Positions 61,346 to 64,000 of a DNA stretch of 64,000 bases are shown piece by piece. Origin of the DNA: Panagrolaimus kolymaensis (taxonomy: Eukaryota; Nematoda; Chromadorea; Rhabditida; Panagrolaimidae); assembly GCA_028622995.1 (NCBI GenBank), contig JAJQJQ010000019.1, positions 1,488,001 through 1,552,000 on the forward strand. Direction: 5' to 3'. The notes beneath the pieces are model-generated. The model saw only the letters and a program-made list of their open reading frames with translations. It ran no database searches and was not told where the DNA came from. How positions within the stretch are numbered: the first letter of the stretch is position 1; every line of letters starts with the position of its first letter. The translations under genes were made by a program, and so were the position numbers.

Positions 61346-63700
61346 TTTTATTTTTTTCACTTTTTTAATTGTTGTTAGTTGTGTATTAAATTTTGCAGTA
61401 GTTTTTTTTACCTCGCTTTTTTGCTGTTTTTGTACATATGTATTGTATATATTTTTCACCTTTCAATAAATTGTTTTATCATATCTCTTCGGCAACATAG
61501 TGGCAAGTAGCTTCTTTTCCTTCATTTCTTTTGGTTTTTCATTCGCTTTAAAATAACCATTTGTAAAACTAACGTATGCACATCAAAGATTATCCAAGTT
61601 TTTCATTTTAATCCATTCCTGTCTTTCCCAAAAAAAGAAAACACAGCTCCTATCGAATTTGTGTTTTCATTCTCATGTTTCGAAAGCTTCGTTATCCGGA
61701 AAAGCTTAATTTTGAAATCCAACAACTAAAGCACGAACATACAAACACATACACCTTTTAAATAGTGAATTACATACACATTTTGTTTGTTCCAAATCAA
61801 GCAATTCCTTTCCTTTTTTTAAAGCGAGAAAAAAAGAAAACGAAGAAAGAAAACAACAACAAAAAAGACGTCCGTCCTACATACGTACACATGCACGCGG
61901 CTCCTCGACAGCCAACAGCAAGTCAACCAACCATCTTCTCACTTTTCTATTTTCTATGAGGCTGCTTGCTCGGCTACTTATTTGTTTTTGTTGTTTATCG
62001 TTTTTGTTGTTGTGGTTTTTTATTTATTTCTTTAGTTTCATCACTAAAGCGGCCGCCCCTTCTTTTTTATTTTTGTTTACTTTTTTTCTTTCTTCTTCTC
62101 CTTCAAGCTCGTGTCTTGATTTCTGAAATGCATTCATAAATTTATTTTTTTTCTTTGATTTTTGTTTTTAAGACGTCCATTTTAATTATTTCATAAAAAC
62201 TTTTTAATGACTTTGCTACTTTTAACATTATTTAAAATTGGTACAAAGAATCTTGTTTTTGAATTAGAAAAAATCCTATGATTTTTATTTTTCCTTGAAA
62301 ATTTTCCAACATTTTTTTTTGTTTTTGTGAAAAACTTTTAAAACAATCTTTGATGTTTACAAAAAATAATAAAATCGCCTCCATTTTTTTGGTTGTTGTT
62401 TTTAAAAATGATGTAAGCTAATCTGAGAGTCCATTCACAGTTCGAATAATTGTTGTTTCATAAATCTGGTATCTATGTTTCTTAGGGTTGCGGGTGGTGG
62501 GCGCGCCCAGGCGCGCCCGGTCCTGCGCCCGCTACAAAGTCTTACAAAGTTTTACAAAGTTTAACAAAATTTAACAAGACTTTTGTAGGATTTTGTTAGA
62601 CTTTGTAAGGTTTTGTAGCGGGCGCAAGACCGGGCGCGCCTGGGCGGGCGCGCCCGCAACCCTAATGTTTCTCATAGTAACAAACAACCATTAACCAACC
62701 ATTCATATTTTTTGGTGGCTGCGTCATTTTTTCTTTCCATCCTTCCTCGTTTCTAGGTTTGCTTATTTATTTATTTTTTTGAAATCTCCCTCCCATTGTT
62801 TTCTTTTTTGTGTATGTTAACACACTGTTATGGGTGCAGTTAATCTATGATTTATTAAAACTTTTTGCTTTTGTTAAACAAAAATAAGCCTTTTTGGGAA
62901 CTAAAAAAATTATATGTTTTTTGTCCATCGAGAGAACTTTGATTTTTTGTTTGAGAGTGGAGTTCGATCGAAAATAATTGACAGCCCTCGATGAATTAAA
63001 TGAATTACAATTAAACTTATGAATTCAAAAAAAAAAAAGAATTGATTTTTTGTTATTTCCCATTTTTAGTTGTCGTCCGTCATTGTCTGTGGCGGTCGTG
63101 ATCAACCATTTTCTTTTGTACATCAAAAAAAACTTTCGTATTTTTTCATTGATGAAATTCATGTATGTGTATGTATGACTCATTTGAACTCAAATTCCTA
63201 TTACTCTTTTTTTTGGATTTCATATTTTTTTTTAAATGACCAATAATCGAGTCAAAAAGATTTCGCAAAAACTTTTTTTTATGCTACGTAAGGGAATGTG
63301 AATGCATTGGTTGCGCTTACGAAAAAAAACTTACGTTGCTTGTTTCAAAGTATTTTTTTTCAATGAAAATGATTCATTCATTTTTTTTGTTTGAAATAAA
63401 ATTAATTTTATTTCATTATTTATAGCTACTTTTGTACTTGATTTTTACCTCATTTTTGGTGGAATATTTATTTGCCTAAAAATTTGCTTCAATGTTTTCA
63501 AACAAAGTTTGTGAACGCGCGTGTATTCTTCGATTTTAGGTTTTGTGTGTTTTTTTTCCCAAGGTTTCGCTCCTTTGCATTCTTTCACCCTTTTTTCTAT
63601 GCTTATTTTTGCGTTCATTCATTTTTTCTTCCTATTTCAACTTTTTCAAAACTTCATTTTTTTCTTTGTTTTCAGAGGAATCAAGTACAAAAAAATAAAT
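61346..63700. other. Intergenic containing one MITE
   Basis: The 3' UTR of the F-box gene ends near AATAAA at about 61464. The rest is AT-rich with pyrimidine tracts, plus the GC-rich hAT-like MITE at 62483-62664. A TTTTCAG acceptor-like site at about 63675 precedes the spartin-like start by 26 bp. No other gene is seen. Confidence 0.5.
62483..62664. mobile_element. hAT-type MITE, 182 bp, GC-rich palindromic ends
   Basis: TAGGGTTGCGGG and CCCGCAACCCTA are the ends, and ATGTTTCT flanks both sides (62475-62482 and 62665-62672), a perfect 8-bp duplication. Arms of about 70 bp pair with few mismatches and contain GGCGCGCCC blocks, extremely GC-rich against this genome. The centre is a run of diverged TTTACAAAG-like units. 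It has no coding capacity. Confidence 0.88.
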
Positions 63701-64000
63701 ATGGTGAACACAATTGATGTCGATTGCTTATTTTCTGATGCTTATGCATTCTTTGATCAAGGTCTATGTTATGATGAAGAACAACATGTTGTAAGTTTAC
63801 TTTTTTTTTTCTTTATTTCTTATTATCTGACTGTTAATGTTTTAGGATGAAGCCAAGAGTATGTATATCAAAGGAATGCAATTGGTAGAACGTGGTGAAA
63901 AAATGAAAAATGCAAAGAAGAGTGATATTTACAATGATATTATGGCAATGAAAAAGCGGGTTCAAGATCGTTTAGCTGATATTGATAAAAATGGTAGATT
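63701..64000 (+). CDS. Spartin-like MIT-domain protein, 5' part only
   Basis: Exon 1 is 63701-63790 and exon 2 starts at 63846 and runs off the window. The first 80 residues form a three-helix MIT domain (YAFFDQGLCYDEEQ.., EAKSMYIKGMQLVERG, MKKRVQDRLADI). The pattern matches spartin (SPART/SPG20), which binds ESCRT-III and acts at endosomes, lipid droplets and mitochondria. VPS4-type or other MIT proteins cannot be excluded until the C-terminal senescence domain is seen. Confidence 0.65.

Overview
The window looks like a gene-dense, very AT-rich nematode chromosome. The evidence is: many short introns (about 45-60 bp) with GTAAGT-type donors and TTTTTAG/TTTTCAG acceptors; bare acceptor-like AG sites just 5' of several start codons, as expected for spliced-leader addition; and typical nematode content (ShK/SXC repeats, a Kunitz protein, F-box genes, OCT-like carrier, FLYWCH-like zinc binding). 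The species cannot be read from the sequence. Exon joins below were made by hand from splice consensus and frame; most models close exactly in frame.

Layout. 0-4.1 kb: an F-box gene and an unrecognised coiled-coil gene, both on the minus strand. 4.3-17.2 kb: the most striking part, a one-strand array of roughly 150 copies of the pentamer AACTG (usually in TTTAAACTG or AAAAACTG). It fills the intergenic DNA and then the long introns of a two-Kunitz-domain secreted-protein gene (10106-18954), and spares its exons. Many copies are followed by about 20 nt of more complex sequence and then a T-run. This geometry resembles short autonomous transcription units such as nematode 21U-RNA (piRNA) loci. 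The same Kunitz gene has an in-frame TGA inside its first Kunitz domain.

19-30 kb: a single-pass membrane protein with a long basic tail, 3-hydroxyanthranilate 3,4-dioxygenase (kynurenine pathway), ribosomal protein L38, an otubain deubiquitinase and, divergently, a second single-pass membrane protein. 30-35.6 kb: an organic cation/anion (SLC22-like) transporter whose 2-kb intron carries a foldback element, a tRNA-like Pol III relic and a GC-rich hairpin. 36.5-37.6 kb: a multi-ShK secreted protein. 38.0-41.5 kb: a 3.5-kb unit bounded by a perfect 15-bp inverted repeat and holding an intronless 305-residue gene plus a broken gene.

42-52 kb: three minus-strand acidic or low-complexity, probably nuclear, proteins. 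Two of them are recognisable paralogs. 54-57 kb: an ankyrin-repeat protein. 57.8-58.5 kb: a decayed gene. 58.7-61.3 kb: autophagy gene ATG5 and a divergent F-box gene. 63.7 kb to the end: the 5' end of a spartin-like MIT-domain gene.

Three independent short inverted-repeat elements have perfect 8-bp target duplications (35.6, 44.5-45.1 and 62.5 kb), so hAT-type non-autonomous transposons have been active here. The genes do not form one pathway; housekeeping genes are mixed with lineage-specific ones and no operon is evident.
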